From Aminobacter aminovorans (GTDB taxonomy: Bacteria; Pseudomonadota; Alphaproteobacteria; Rhizobiales; Rhizobiaceae): a DNA stretch of 64,000 nt. Below are positions 8,270 to 15,545 of this stretch, piece by piece; the stretch's first letter is position 1, and each line of letters begins with the position of its first letter. Below the pieces are notes generated by a model that was not told where the DNA came from, ran no database searches, and saw nothing but the letters and a program-made list of their open reading frames with translations. The stretch lies in NCBI RefSeq assembly GCF_900445235.1, contig NZ_UFSM01000001.1, forward strand, positions 2,743,501 to 2,807,500. Reading direction: 5' to 3'. The translations under genes and the position numbers were made by a program.

Positions 8270-9238
8270 TCAGCCGCGCGCCATCCGGGCTTCACGACCG
8301 CCGCGCCGGCGGCCGCCGGCGGCGTCACCCGGTGCGCTGACGGCAACGGGGGCTGCAACGGCGTGACCGCCCTCCGATGGCTTGTAGTCCTTGTAGGTCT
8401 TGATCCAGTGGGTGCAATGCTCGTCTGTGCCGTTGAGCACATTGGCGCCGCGGACCGCTTCCATTTCCTGCGGACGAACCGGGTTCATGATCGCCGAGGT
8501 CATGCCGGCGCCGATGACCATCGGGATGAAGGCGGCGTTGATACCGTGGCGGTGCGGCAGGCCGAACGAGATGTTGGACAGGCCGCAGGTGGTGTTGACC
8601 TTGAGCTCTTCGCGCAGGCGGCGCAGCAGCGCGAAGACCTGGCGGCCGGCATCGCCAAGCGCGCCGATCGGCATGACGAGAGGATCGACGACCACGTCAT
8701 GGGCGGGAATACCGAAATCGGCGCAACGCTCGACGATCTTCTTGGCAACCGCAAAGCGGACGTCGGGATCCATCGAGATGCCGGTTTCGTCATTGGAGAT
8801 GGCGACGACCGGGACGTTGTACTTCTTGACCAGCGGCAGGATCGCCTCGAGCTTCTCTTCCTCGCCGGTGACGGAGTTGACGAGCGGGCGGCCCTTGGCA
8901 ACCTTGAGGGCTGCCTCGATCGCCGCCGACACCGAGCTGTCGATCGCCAGCGGCAGGTCGACCAGATTCTGGACGATCTCGAGCGTCTGCACCAGAAGCG
9001 CCGGCTCGGTCGCATTCGGATCGACAGCCGTCACGCCGGCATTGATGTCCAGCATTGTCGCGCCGCAGGCGGCCTGCTCCAGGGCGTCCTTGATGACGGT
9101 CTCGAAATTGCCGGCAACCATCTCGGCGGCCAGCTTCTTGCGGCCGGTCGGATTGATTCGTTCGCCAATGACGCAGAAAGGCTGATCGAAACCGATGATG
9201 ATTTCGCGGGTCGCCGAGGCGACGATGGTGCGGGTCAT
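8270..9238 (-). CDS. Methyltetrahydrofolate:corrinoid methyltransferase (pterin-binding)
   Basis: This 322-residue protein matches the pterin-binding TIM-barrel methyltransferases related to AcsE and the folate domain of MetH: GERINPTG (25-32), DINAG (64-68), IDSS and SNISFGLPHRH strands. It would move a methyl group between the corrinoid protein and tetrahydrofolate. In an aerobic catabolic setting the direction would be from methyl-corrinoid to tetrahydrofolate, which is an inference. The C-terminus is an Arg/Gly-rich tail (GGRRRGGREARMARG). A 22-bp palindrome lies 15 bases upstream of the start. Confidence 0.85.
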   Translation of the reverse strand: MTRTIVASATREIIIGFDQPFCVIGERINPTGRKKLAAEMVAGNFETVIKDALEQAACGATMLDINAGVTAVDPNATEPALLVQTLEIVQNLVDLPLAIDSSVSAAIEAALKVAKGRPLVNSVTGEEEKLEAILPLVKKYNVPVVAISNDETGISMDPDVRFAVAKKIVERCADFGIPAHDVVVDPLVMPIGALGDAGRQVFALLRRLREELKVNTTCGLSNISFGLPHRHGINAAFIPMVIGAGMTSAIMNPVRPQEMEAVRGANVLNGTDEHCTHWIKTYKDYKPSEGGHAVAAPVAVSAPGDAAGGRRRGGREARMARG

Positions 9239-9252
9239 GAAGTTCTCCCTAA

Positions 9253-9274
9253 GATATAAAGATTTCTTTATATC
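9253..9274. promoter_or_regulatory. 22-bp operator-like palindrome (site 1)
   Basis: The arms GATATAAAGA and TCTTTATATC are perfect reverse complements separated by TT, just upstream of the corrinoid methyltransferase. A nearly identical site precedes the betaine/homocysteine methyltransferase gene at 29157-29178. The shape fits an ArsR-family dimer, and the SahR-type regulators of methionine-cycle genes are a candidate (inference). Confidence 0.7.
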
Positions 9275-9315
9275 GTTGTCTGGTTTCGTTCAAGCGCGGC
9301 AGCCGCGCCTGCCTG

Positions 9316-10416
9316 TCAGTGCGCGGTCTTCACCATGTCGACCTGCGATTCGGTGACGTCGTCGTGAAGGATGTGCTCCAGCCGCTCGGCGACACGCTGG
9401 TCGTCGGCACGGGCCTCGCGTTTCCATGGCCGGCGACCCTTCAGCACGCCCGATTCATCGACGATCTCGGCGACATACTCCTCCTGCCGGTAGGCCATCA
9501 CGTGGACACCCGACACGCCCGGTATTTCCTTGACCTCGTTGATGATGTCGATGCAGAGCTGTTTGCCTTCCTTCTTCTGGTCCTGGGCGCCCTCCAGACG
9601 CTTGATGACGGCATCCGGGATGTGGATGCCCGGCACGTTGGCGCGGATCCACTTGGCCGTCTTGGCCGAGGCAAGGGGGCCTACACCGACCAGGATGAAG
9701 CATTTCTCGTCGTAGCCGAGGTCGCGCACGCGGTTCATGAAGGTGCGGAACATCGGCACGTCGAAGCAGTACTGGCTCTGCACGAACTGCGCGCCGGCGG
9801 CGATCTTCTTGCCGAGATGCACGGGCCTGAAATCATGCGGCGGGGCGAAGGGATTGACTGCAGCGCCGAGGAAGAGCTGCGGCGGCGTGGTCAGCTTGCG
9901 GCCCGACAGGAACTTTCCGTTGTCGCGCATGATGCGCACTGTTTCGAGCAGCGACATCGAGTCGAGGTCGAACACCGGTTTGGCGCCGGGCTGGTCGCCT
10001 GCCTGCACGCCATCGCCGGTCAGGCACAGGATGTTGGCCACGCCCATGGCGGCAGCGCCGAGAACGTCGCCCTGAATGGCGATGCGGTTCTTGTCGCGGC
10101 AGGCGATCTGCATGATCGGGGCATAGCCCATGCGGGTCAGAAGCGCGCAGATGCCGACCGACGACATGTGGCAGTTGGCACCCGAAGCATCGACCGCATT
10201 GATGCCGTCGACCCAGCCGTCGAAGATCTTGGCGCGGTTGTAGACATCTTCGGGGTCGGCGCTGTCGGGCGGGTTCAGTTCGGTGGTGACGGCGAACTCG
10301 CCACGGCGCAGCACGCGCTCGAGGCGGCCGCGCGAGGAATGGCCGGGCAGGGGATCGAGCGGCAGGTCGATGCCGTCGGGATGCTCGTCGGGCTGGCGCG
10401 GGCGCGGCGGTGTCAT
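9316..10416 (-). CDS. metF: Methylenetetrahydrofolate reductase (MetF family)
   Basis: This 366-residue protein is a MetF-type flavoprotein: EFAVTTELNPPDSADPEDV near residues 40-58, NILCLTGDGVQAGDQPGAK near 128-146, and AGAQFVQSQYCFD near 210-222. It interconverts methyl- and methylene-tetrahydrofolate. The ATG overlaps the metV stop as ATGA (10413-10416), so the two are translationally coupled. Here it could run in the oxidative direction to consume methyl groups delivered by the corrinoid methyltransferase. The electron acceptor is not shown by the sequence. It is longer than E. coli MetF (about 296 residues), with an extended N-terminus and C-terminus. Confidence 0.85.
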   Translation of the reverse strand: MTPPRPRQPDEHPDGIDLPLDPLPGHSSRGRLERVLRRGEFAVTTELNPPDSADPEDVYNRAKIFDGWVDGINAVDASGANCHMSSVGICALLTRMGYAPIMQIACRDKNRIAIQGDVLGAAAMGVANILCLTGDGVQAGDQPGAKPVFDLDSMSLLETVRIMRDNGKFLSGRKLTTPPQLFLGAAVNPFAPPHDFRPVHLGKKIAAGAQFVQSQYCFDVPMFRTFMNRVRDLGYDEKCFILVGVGPLASAKTAKWIRANVPGIHIPDAVIKRLEGAQDQKKEGKQLCIDIINEVKEIPGVSGVHVMAYRQEEYVAEIVDESGVLKGRRPWKREARADDQRVAERLEHILHDDVTESQVDMVKTAH

Positions 10417-10997
10417 GCGACTTCCTTGCTGGCGCTTTCGCGCGTTGCGGCAGCCTGTGCGGTCACCCTCAGCCATGCCGAGGTTTCACGCAGCGACTGG
10501 TCGACCGGCTTCTGGACGTTGAGGATGGCGTCGCCCTTGACCATGTTGCGCGAACCTTCCCAGGCCTTGACCCAGACACAGGGCATGTCGGGTTCGACCT
10601 CGCAATTGCCGTTGGCACGGACGCCGCCGCAAGGCCCGTTGCGCAGCTGCTTGGGGCAGTTCATCGGGCAGGACATGCCCGTCGACGACAGCACGCACTG
10701 GCCGCACATGCGGCAGTCGAACATCAGGCCCTTGACCCGCTTCTCGACAAACTTGATCGGGGCCTCGACGCGGCCATAGCCGAGCTTTTTCCACAGCGGA
10801 TGGAGCAGCAGGAACATGTCGGCGAAGCGGCTGTAGAACCATTCGAGCAGGCGCGAGTGGCGGATCGACCACAGCCTGATTGTGTAGCTGCGCTGGACGC
10901 GTCGCTGCGGCGACACGTCGGCAGGCTTGTAGTCGCTTTTCGGCGCGGCCTTCTTGACCAAAGTCGCCTGGGTTACTGTCGGCTGGGTATCAACCAT
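10413..10997 (-). CDS. metV: MetV, cysteine-rich partner of methylenetetrahydrofolate reductase
   Basis: This 194-residue protein carries the Cys-rich MetV/MTHFR C-terminal domain: FDCRMCGQCVLSSTGMSCPMNC, then NGPCGGVRANGNCEVEPDMPC. The spacing suggests zinc or iron-sulfur binding. In acetogens MetV forms a complex with MetF. Here its stop overlaps metF and its own ATG overlaps the end of the upstream gene by 8 bases, so the three form a tight unit. The start at 10997 is chosen because the longer frame overlaps the upstream gene heavily. Confidence 0.85.
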   Translation of the reverse strand: MVDTQPTVTQATLVKKAAPKSDYKPADVSPQRRVQRSYTIRLWSIRHSRLLEWFYSRFADMFLLLHPLWKKLGYGRVEAPIKFVEKRVKGLMFDCRMCGQCVLSSTGMSCPMNCPKQLRNGPCGGVRANGNCEVEPDMPCVWVKAWEGSRNMVKGDAILNVQKPVDQSLRETSAWLRVTAQAAATRESASKEVA

Positions 10998-11292
10998 CTT
11001 CCTTGCCGCCTGCCTTGACGAGAGCGACCAGCCGCTCGCGTGTGAAATTCGCATCGATCTCGGCCATCGCCTTGTCAGCTTCCGCCTCGAGGTCGTCGCT
11101 GACCGGAACCGGATCGGCCTTGCGCCACTCCGCCAGATAGGCGTCGGTGTCACCGGCACCGGTGCGCATGGCGCACATGTCGATCGCTTCGGTGAAACGC
11201 AGCGGCAATTCGCGCTTGGCGTTCTGCCGGCCCTTCTTGACGATGACCTGGGCAGGGATGTCGCGCCAGTAGACGATGATCAGGTCGGCCAT
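10990..11292 (-). CDS. PF13769-type 'virulence factor' small protein
   Basis: This 100-residue protein (MADLIIVYWRDIPAQVIVKKGRQ...) resembles a family annotated as 'virulence factor' in rhizobia and Brucella. No catalytic motif is evident. It is the first gene of the metV-metF unit and overlaps metV by 8 bases. This suggests a role in folate one-carbon metabolism rather than virulence, but that is inference from position. Confidence 0.7.
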   Translation of the reverse strand: MADLIIVYWRDIPAQVIVKKGRQNAKRELPLRFTEAIDMCAMRTGAGDTDAYLAEWRKADPVPVSDDLEAEADKAMAEIDANFTRERLVALVKAGGKEDG

Positions 11293-11388
11293 ATCAGTCT
11301 CGCTTTCGATGAGGTTGAGCTTTGCCGCAACCATGCGGGTGCTGCTTGTTATGGGACGACGCGCGCGCATTCAAAAGCGACGCGATCT

Positions 11389-11401
11389 CCTGTCGCAAAA
11401 A
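11389..11401 (-). promoter_or_regulatory. TTTTTGCGACAGG motif upstream of the metV unit
   Basis: Read on the minus strand this matches 12 bases of the TTTTGCGACAGG at 15435-15446 in the corrinoid/mttB divergent region. It lies about 100 bases before the first gene. A shared regulator is possible; the match is short. Confidence 0.3.
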
Positions 11402-11429
11402 GATAAAGTGAGGATTGCCGCAGACGCGG

Positions 11430-12197
11430 CTACCAGACGCCGCGGCGGATGCCCGTCCAGAGGTATTGCCAGATGGTCGGATGGTACCATTGCTGCGAGG
11501 GCAGGCCGGTATCAACTGATGTCAATCGGGCGGCGAGCACGTCTTCGACTGCCCTGATGCAGATGTCGCGCGAAAAGGCCGCCTGACGCATCGCATAGCT
11601 GGCGATGCTGTCGCCTTTTTCAGGATTTCCCCTGGCCTGGTAGAGGACGGAGCCGGTGTCGACACCGGCATCGACGATATGCACGGTCGAGCCGAAATTG
11701 CCGTGGTCACCGGTGGCGAGCGCCCAGTAGCCGCCATTCATGCCGCGGTATTTCGGGTTGATGCCGGAGTGATAGTTGATGACCGGACATGGGATGGCCG
11801 CCAGCGTCCTGGCCGACAGCAGCCGGCAGCTGGCGAGAAACACCACTGATGGCGCGAGCTTGGCGACGACGTCGATGAGCTCGGGGCCATTGGCGGAGGC
11901 GACGGCAACGATCTGCTGGCCTGGGCGTGGCCCGGTTTCCAGTTTTTCCTCGGCGATGATGCGCGCGATGCCGCCGTTCAGGAAACGTTTGGCGACACGG
12001 ATGAGGACCATGGTTCCCAACTGGCCGGCCACCGAGACCCAGCCGAGCTTCCTGGCGCGACGGGTCAGCAGTTCACGCTTGGAATAAGGCGTTTCCAGTA
12101 CGACTGTTATGGGGCCGAAGCGATCGGTCAGGCTGTTGATGATCGCCCAGATATGTTCGCCGCCTTCGGTCACGAAGACGATCGGCCTGCGGTCCAT
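11430..12197 (-). CDS. Formyltransferase-fold protein
   Basis: This 255-residue protein shows the formyltransferase catalytic pattern: INYHSGINPKYRGMNGGYWAL (Asn and His) followed by TVHIVDAGVDTGSVL (Asp). Enzymes of this fold use 10-formyl-tetrahydrofolate to formylate tRNA, glycinamide ribonucleotide or sugar amines. It lacks the C-terminal domain of methionyl-tRNA formyltransferase. The substrate is unknown. It lies upstream of the metV unit on the same strand with a gap of about 137 bases. Confidence 0.75.
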   Translation of the reverse strand: MDRRPIVFVTEGGEHIWAIINSLTDRFGPITVVLETPYSKRELLTRRARKLGWVSVAGQLGTMVLIRVAKRFLNGGIARIIAEEKLETGPRPGQQIVAVASANGPELIDVVAKLAPSVVFLASCRLLSARTLAAIPCPVINYHSGINPKYRGMNGGYWALATGDHGNFGSTVHIVDAGVDTGSVLYQARGNPEKGDSIASYAMRQAAFSRDICIRAVEDVLAARLTSVDTGLPSQQWYHPTIWQYLWTGIRRGVW

Positions 12198-12202
12198 TCA
12201 GT

Positions 12203-12862
12203 CTACCCCAGCCATGCCAGGAAGGCGTGCGTGGCAAAGCCGGCGCCGCCGACGACGGCACAGACGACCGCGAGCGAGGCGACGCCAACGGCGCTGCCGA
12301 CGGCAAACAGGATGCCGTCGCGTTCAGACAGCGCCAGGCCGAGCAATGCGGTGGCAAAGGCCGGCAGCCAGTTACCGAACGGGATCGGCAGCGTGATCGA
12401 GACGGAGAGGATCAGGGCGATGATGCCGATGACGCGGTCGCCGCGCTTGCGCCAGAAGGGCCAGTAGCGCGGCCGCACCACCTGTTCGAGGCGGATCAGC
12501 CTTGGAATGACCCAGTCGGTGACGGTGCGGAACTGTTCCGCCGACAGCGAGCGCCGCGTGATGAAGTCGGGCAGCCAGGCGCGATTGCTGCCGAAAGCCA
12601 TCTGTGCGGCGACGATCAGCAGCGGCAGGCCGAGCACGGCCGAAGCGCCCGGCGGCAGCGGCAGCATGTTGAAGGCGGCAAAAAGCACCAGCAGCGGCGC
12701 GAAACTGCGCTTGCCTAGCGTGTCCCTGATATCGCCGATCGAAATGTTGCCTTTGGCATCGCGGGCGATCTGGGCGAAGATCGCAGACAGGCGCCGGCCG
12801 CGGCGGCGCTTCGGCGCTGCTTCGAATTCGCCTGCGTCGGTTTGGTTGTCTAGCCCTGACAT
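12203..12862 (-). CDS. ExoD-family membrane protein
   Basis: This 219-residue protein has a basic N-terminus followed by hydrophobic segments (FAPLLVLFAAFNMLPLPPGASAVLGLPLLIVAAQ; VIGIIALILSVSITLPIPFGNWLPAFATALLGLAL; C-terminal GILFAVGSAVGVASLAVV). This is typical of ExoD, first linked to exopolysaccharide and alkaline survival in rhizobia. The biochemical role is unresolved in the family. It is followed after 5 bases by the formyltransferase gene. Confidence 0.8.
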   Translation of the reverse strand: MSGLDNQTDAGEFEAAPKRRRGRRLSAIFAQIARDAKGNISIGDIRDTLGKRSFAPLLVLFAAFNMLPLPPGASAVLGLPLLIVAAQMAFGSNRAWLPDFITRRSLSAEQFRTVTDWVIPRLIRLEQVVRPRYWPFWRKRGDRVIGIIALILSVSITLPIPFGNWLPAFATALLGLALSERDGILFAVGSAVGVASLAVVCAVVGGAGFATHAFLAWLG

Positions 12863-13004
12863 TCAGCCTTCAGTCCACTTGCGGCCCGCTTTCAGACGCG
12901 CCAATCCCCGTCGCCCAACCCCCGTCGCAGTGTGCGACGGCCAGGTTAATCCTTGATGACCCCAGAGGGTGCGAATGTGATGTCGCTTCGCGCAGAATGC
13001 AACA

Positions 13005-13598
13005 TCACCGGCGGAATTCGATGATGTCCAGCTTCGATTCGTATCGCGGTGCCGGGAGCTCGATGCGCCATTCCGCGGGTCCGCTGCGGAAGGCATAACC
13101 GACCTGGTCGGTGTCGGGGCCACGGCCATAGGCTTTGGGCTTCTCACCCGCGACGAAGCCGGATCCGAGATAGATCAACCTGGTGTCACTGTCGGTGTAG
13201 AAGCGGCCCTTGGTGCGTTGCGAGCCGGAAATCTTCTCCAGCATCCAGCCGGAGCCGTCGTCGGTGACCTTGCACTTGAACCAGCCGTAAACGACAAGCG
13301 GGCCCAGGCCTCCGGCCTTGATGGTGCGGCATTGCCAGCTTCCGGTCATATCGAAGTCGGAAAAAGACAGCGGCTTGCTGGCGGCGATGGCGTCGAGGAC
13401 GGCGACATCGCGTGCCGCGCCTGCCTTGGCCGCCTGAAGCGCGTCCGTGCGCGTGGCATCGTATTTTTCGAGCCTGGCCTTGTCGGCCGGCGTGATCAGC
13501 TTCTGCACCACGCCGTCGGCATGCGCGAAAGTCGCCGTGGCAGCGATGCCTGCCGCAAGAATCAGTCGTCGAAAAGCCGTCAGTTGTCGAAAAGCCAT
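13005..13598 (-). CDS. DUF4893-like exported protein
   Basis: This 197-residue protein has a Sec signal (MAFRQLTAFRRLILAAGIAATATFAHA) and a mature part with TPADKARLEKYDATRTDALQ, then DFDMTGSWQCRTIKAGG and a Tyr/Trp-rich beta region. The pattern matches the DUF4893 family. Function unknown. It precedes the DUF1638 gene in the sequence but both are on the minus strand, so it is transcribed after it, with 37 bases between. Confidence 0.7.
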   Translation of the reverse strand: MAFRQLTAFRRLILAAGIAATATFAHADGVVQKLITPADKARLEKYDATRTDALQAAKAGAARDVAVLDAIAASKPLSFSDFDMTGSWQCRTIKAGGLGPLVVYGWFKCKVTDDGSGWMLEKISGSQRTKGRFYTDSDTRLIYLGSGFVAGEKPKAYGRGPDTDQVGYAFRSGPAEWRIELPAPRYESKLDIIEFRR

Positions 13599-13635
13599 GG
13601 CAAACCTCTCCAAAGGCCGAACCCCAGGGGAGGAA

Positions 13636-14283
13636 TCAGGCTCTTTGATGATGTGCCGCAGCGCCCGATGCGTTGGCAAGAGCTTCGGGCAGGTCGCCAT
13701 AGCCGGTGGCGCGGCGCTCATAGACGAGGCCGAGCATCTTTGCTGCATCCTCGGCAACCTTGTCGAGCGCGGCGTCGTCGGTCTGGGCGAGATAGATGAG
13801 CTTCTCGTAATTGCCGAAATAGTCCTGCACCAGCTCGGGATGCCGGTCGAGGCCGAGCGGCTTGATGAAGAAGGCCTCGAACTGCCGGCAGAGGAAATCG
13901 GTCATGTAAAACGACATCATGTCGGCCTCGCCGACTTGCGCATAGGCAGCAGCACCCTGGTAGAAGGCAAAGCAATGCGGGCCGGCAATGCGCTCGACGC
14001 CATGCTTTTCGCAGACACGGTCGAGCAGGCCGCCGGTGCCGCAATCGGCGTAGCCGACATAGATGTGCCGATACCCTTCCGCCTTCGCTGCGGTGATGGC
14101 CTGGTCCATGGCGGGCGCGATGCGGTTGGGGTGGAAATGGAAATCGGCCGGCAGGCAGCTCAGTTCGAGATGATCGAGCGCGAGCTGCTGCTTGACCGCC
14201 AAAACCTCGCGCGCAATCATGCCGCAGCCTATGACCAGCAGCCTGTCTTCGACGTCGGGTTTAGTTGTTTGTTTTGCGGCCAT
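13636..14283 (-). CDS. DUF1638 protein
   Basis: This 215-residue protein shows the DUF1638 pattern: LLVIGCGMIAREVLAV near residue 15, PNRIAPAMDQAITAA, HIYVGYADCGTGGLLD, and later FYQGAAAYAQVGEADMMSFYMTDFL. DUF1638 genes recur next to corrinoid methyltransferase genes, and this one lies less than 300 bases from the corrinoid protein gene. Conserved Cys residues at the two Gly-rich loops could bind a metal. Its biochemical function is unknown to me. Confidence 0.75.
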   Translation of the reverse strand: MAAKQTTKPDVEDRLLVIGCGMIAREVLAVKQQLALDHLELSCLPADFHFHPNRIAPAMDQAITAAKAEGYRHIYVGYADCGTGGLLDRVCEKHGVERIAGPHCFAFYQGAAAYAQVGEADMMSFYMTDFLCRQFEAFFIKPLGLDRHPELVQDYFGNYEKLIYLAQTDDAALDKVAEDAAKMLGLVYERRATGYGDLPEALANASGAAAHHQRA

Positions 14284-14348
14284 GGAACCAGTCGAACCGG
14301 CCTTCGTTGCTATAGGTCGAAGTTTATCGAGAGAGGGAGACACCGTCC

Positions 14349-14483
14349 ATGAAACTGTCACGTCTGGCACCGATCGCCGTCATCGCCTGTGCGCTCGCAC
14401 TGGCCTCCTGCGCCAACACCGTTCGCGGCGTCGGCAAGGATGTCAAAGGCACGGCCAACGCCATCGAAGACACAGTCCAATAA
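14349..14483 (+). CDS. Entericidin-like lipoprotein
   Basis: This 44-residue protein has a lipoprotein signal ending in the lipobox LASC (Cys21), followed by ANTVRGVGKDVKGTANAIED, typical of the entericidin EcnA/B family of small outer-membrane lipoproteins. It is divergent from the DUF1638 gene. GAGAGGGAGA lies upstream as ribosome-binding site. Confidence 0.85.
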   Translation: MKLSRLAPIAVIACALALASCANTVRGVGKDVKGTANAIEDTVQ

Positions 14484-14546
14484 GGCACGACGCCGCCACA
14501 TCTCAAATCGGCGCGTCTCAGATCGGCAAGACTCAGATCGGAATGA

Positions 14547-14574
14547 AAGGGCCGCGCCGCAAGGGGCGGCCCTT
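14547..14574. terminator. Hairpin between convergent entericidin and corrinoid genes
   Basis: AAGGGCCGC (14547-14555) pairs perfectly with GCGGCCCTT (14566-14574). It lies just after the entericidin gene and just before the stop of the convergent corrinoid gene, so it may serve both. Three copies of a TCARATCGG motif precede it (14501-14541). The T-run is weak. Confidence 0.5.
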
Positions 14575-14579
14575 CGTCA

Positions 14580-15278
14580 TCAGCCGGCAGCGCGCAGATT
14601 GTGCTTGCGCTTCATGTAGTCCTTGGCGGTTTCGACGGCGACTGCCGCGTCACGGCAGTAGGCATCGGCCCCGACGGCCTTGCCGAACTCCTCGTTGAGC
14701 GGCGCGCCGCCGACGAGCACGACGTAGTCGTCGCGGATGCCCTTTTCCTTCATCGTGTCGATGACGACCTTCATGTAGGGCATGGTCGTGGTCAGAAGCG
14801 CCGACATGCCGATGATGTCGGGCTGATGCTCTTCGATGGCATTGAGATAGTTCTCGACCGGGTTGTTGATGCCGAGGTCGATGACGTCAAAGCCAGCGCC
14901 TTCCATCATCATGCCGACGAGGTTCTTGCCGATGTCGTGGATGTCGCCCTTGACGGTGCCGATGACCATCTTGCCCTGCTTGGGCGCGCCGGTGGCGGCA
15001 AGCAGCGGGCGAAGGATGAACATGCCGGCCTTCATGGCGTTTGCCGAGAGCAGCACTTCCGGCACGAACAGGATGCCGTCGCGAAAATCCTCGCCGACGA
15101 TGCGCATGCCTTCGACCAGTGCTTCGGTCAGGACCTTGTAGGGCACCCAGCCGCGCTCAAGCAGGATGTTCGTCCCTTCCTCGATTTCTTCCTTGAGCCC
15201 GTCATAAAGGTCGTCGTGCATCTGCTGCACGAGTTCGTCGTCGGAAAGCTCGGACAGGATGATTTCGTCGTCGGACAT
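14580..15278 (-). CDS. B12-binding corrinoid protein (MtbC/MttC-like)
   Basis: This 232-residue protein has an N-terminal helical cap domain and a C-terminal Rossmann-like cobalamin domain. The base-off/His-on signature GDIHDIGKNL gives Asp112, His114 and Gly117, with the later SALLTTTMPYMKVVIDTM and VLVGGAPLNEEF strands. It carries the methyl group between the MttB-type methyltransferase and the pterin enzyme. It is divergent from the mttB gene with a 267-base shared promoter region. It lacks an Arg-rich tail, unlike several of its presumed partners. Confidence 0.9.
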   Translation of the reverse strand: MSDDEIILSELSDDELVQQMHDDLYDGLKEEIEEGTNILLERGWVPYKVLTEALVEGMRIVGEDFRDGILFVPEVLLSANAMKAGMFILRPLLAATGAPKQGKMVIGTVKGDIHDIGKNLVGMMMEGAGFDVIDLGINNPVENYLNAIEEHQPDIIGMSALLTTTMPYMKVVIDTMKEKGIRDDYVVLVGGAPLNEEFGKAVGADAYCRDAAVAVETAKDYMKRKHNLRAAG

Positions 15279-15367
15279 CTTCGGAGGCTCCCTCGAGGCA
15301 GCGCTAAAGTGCGGCTTGCTGATGTTGCGCTATACCTAGCTTGCAAGTGCCGCAAATCCATAGCTGA

Positions 15368-15446
15368 TTTGCGACCTCCTGCAAAACGAAAGCGACTGGC
15401 AGTCCGGCTGTCGTCTTGGCTGTCGGCTTGTCGATTTTGCGACAGG
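15368..15446. promoter_or_regulatory. Divergent promoter region with TTTGCGAC motifs
   Basis: Between the corrinoid and mttB genes are TTTGC-N8-GCAAA (15368-15385) and TTTTGCGACAGG (15435-15446). Related sequences precede the GlxA-type regulator and the metV unit. They are candidate sites for a shared activator. No cobalamin riboswitch-like sequence was noticed here. Confidence 0.35.
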
Positions 15447-15545
15447 CGTTGGCGCTGGCAAGCCGTTTCGATATGGGTGCATGATTACGATCCGTCGTAG
15501 AGCCGCATGGGCGGCAAAAAACGGATTCTTACGGAAGGCAGAGCC

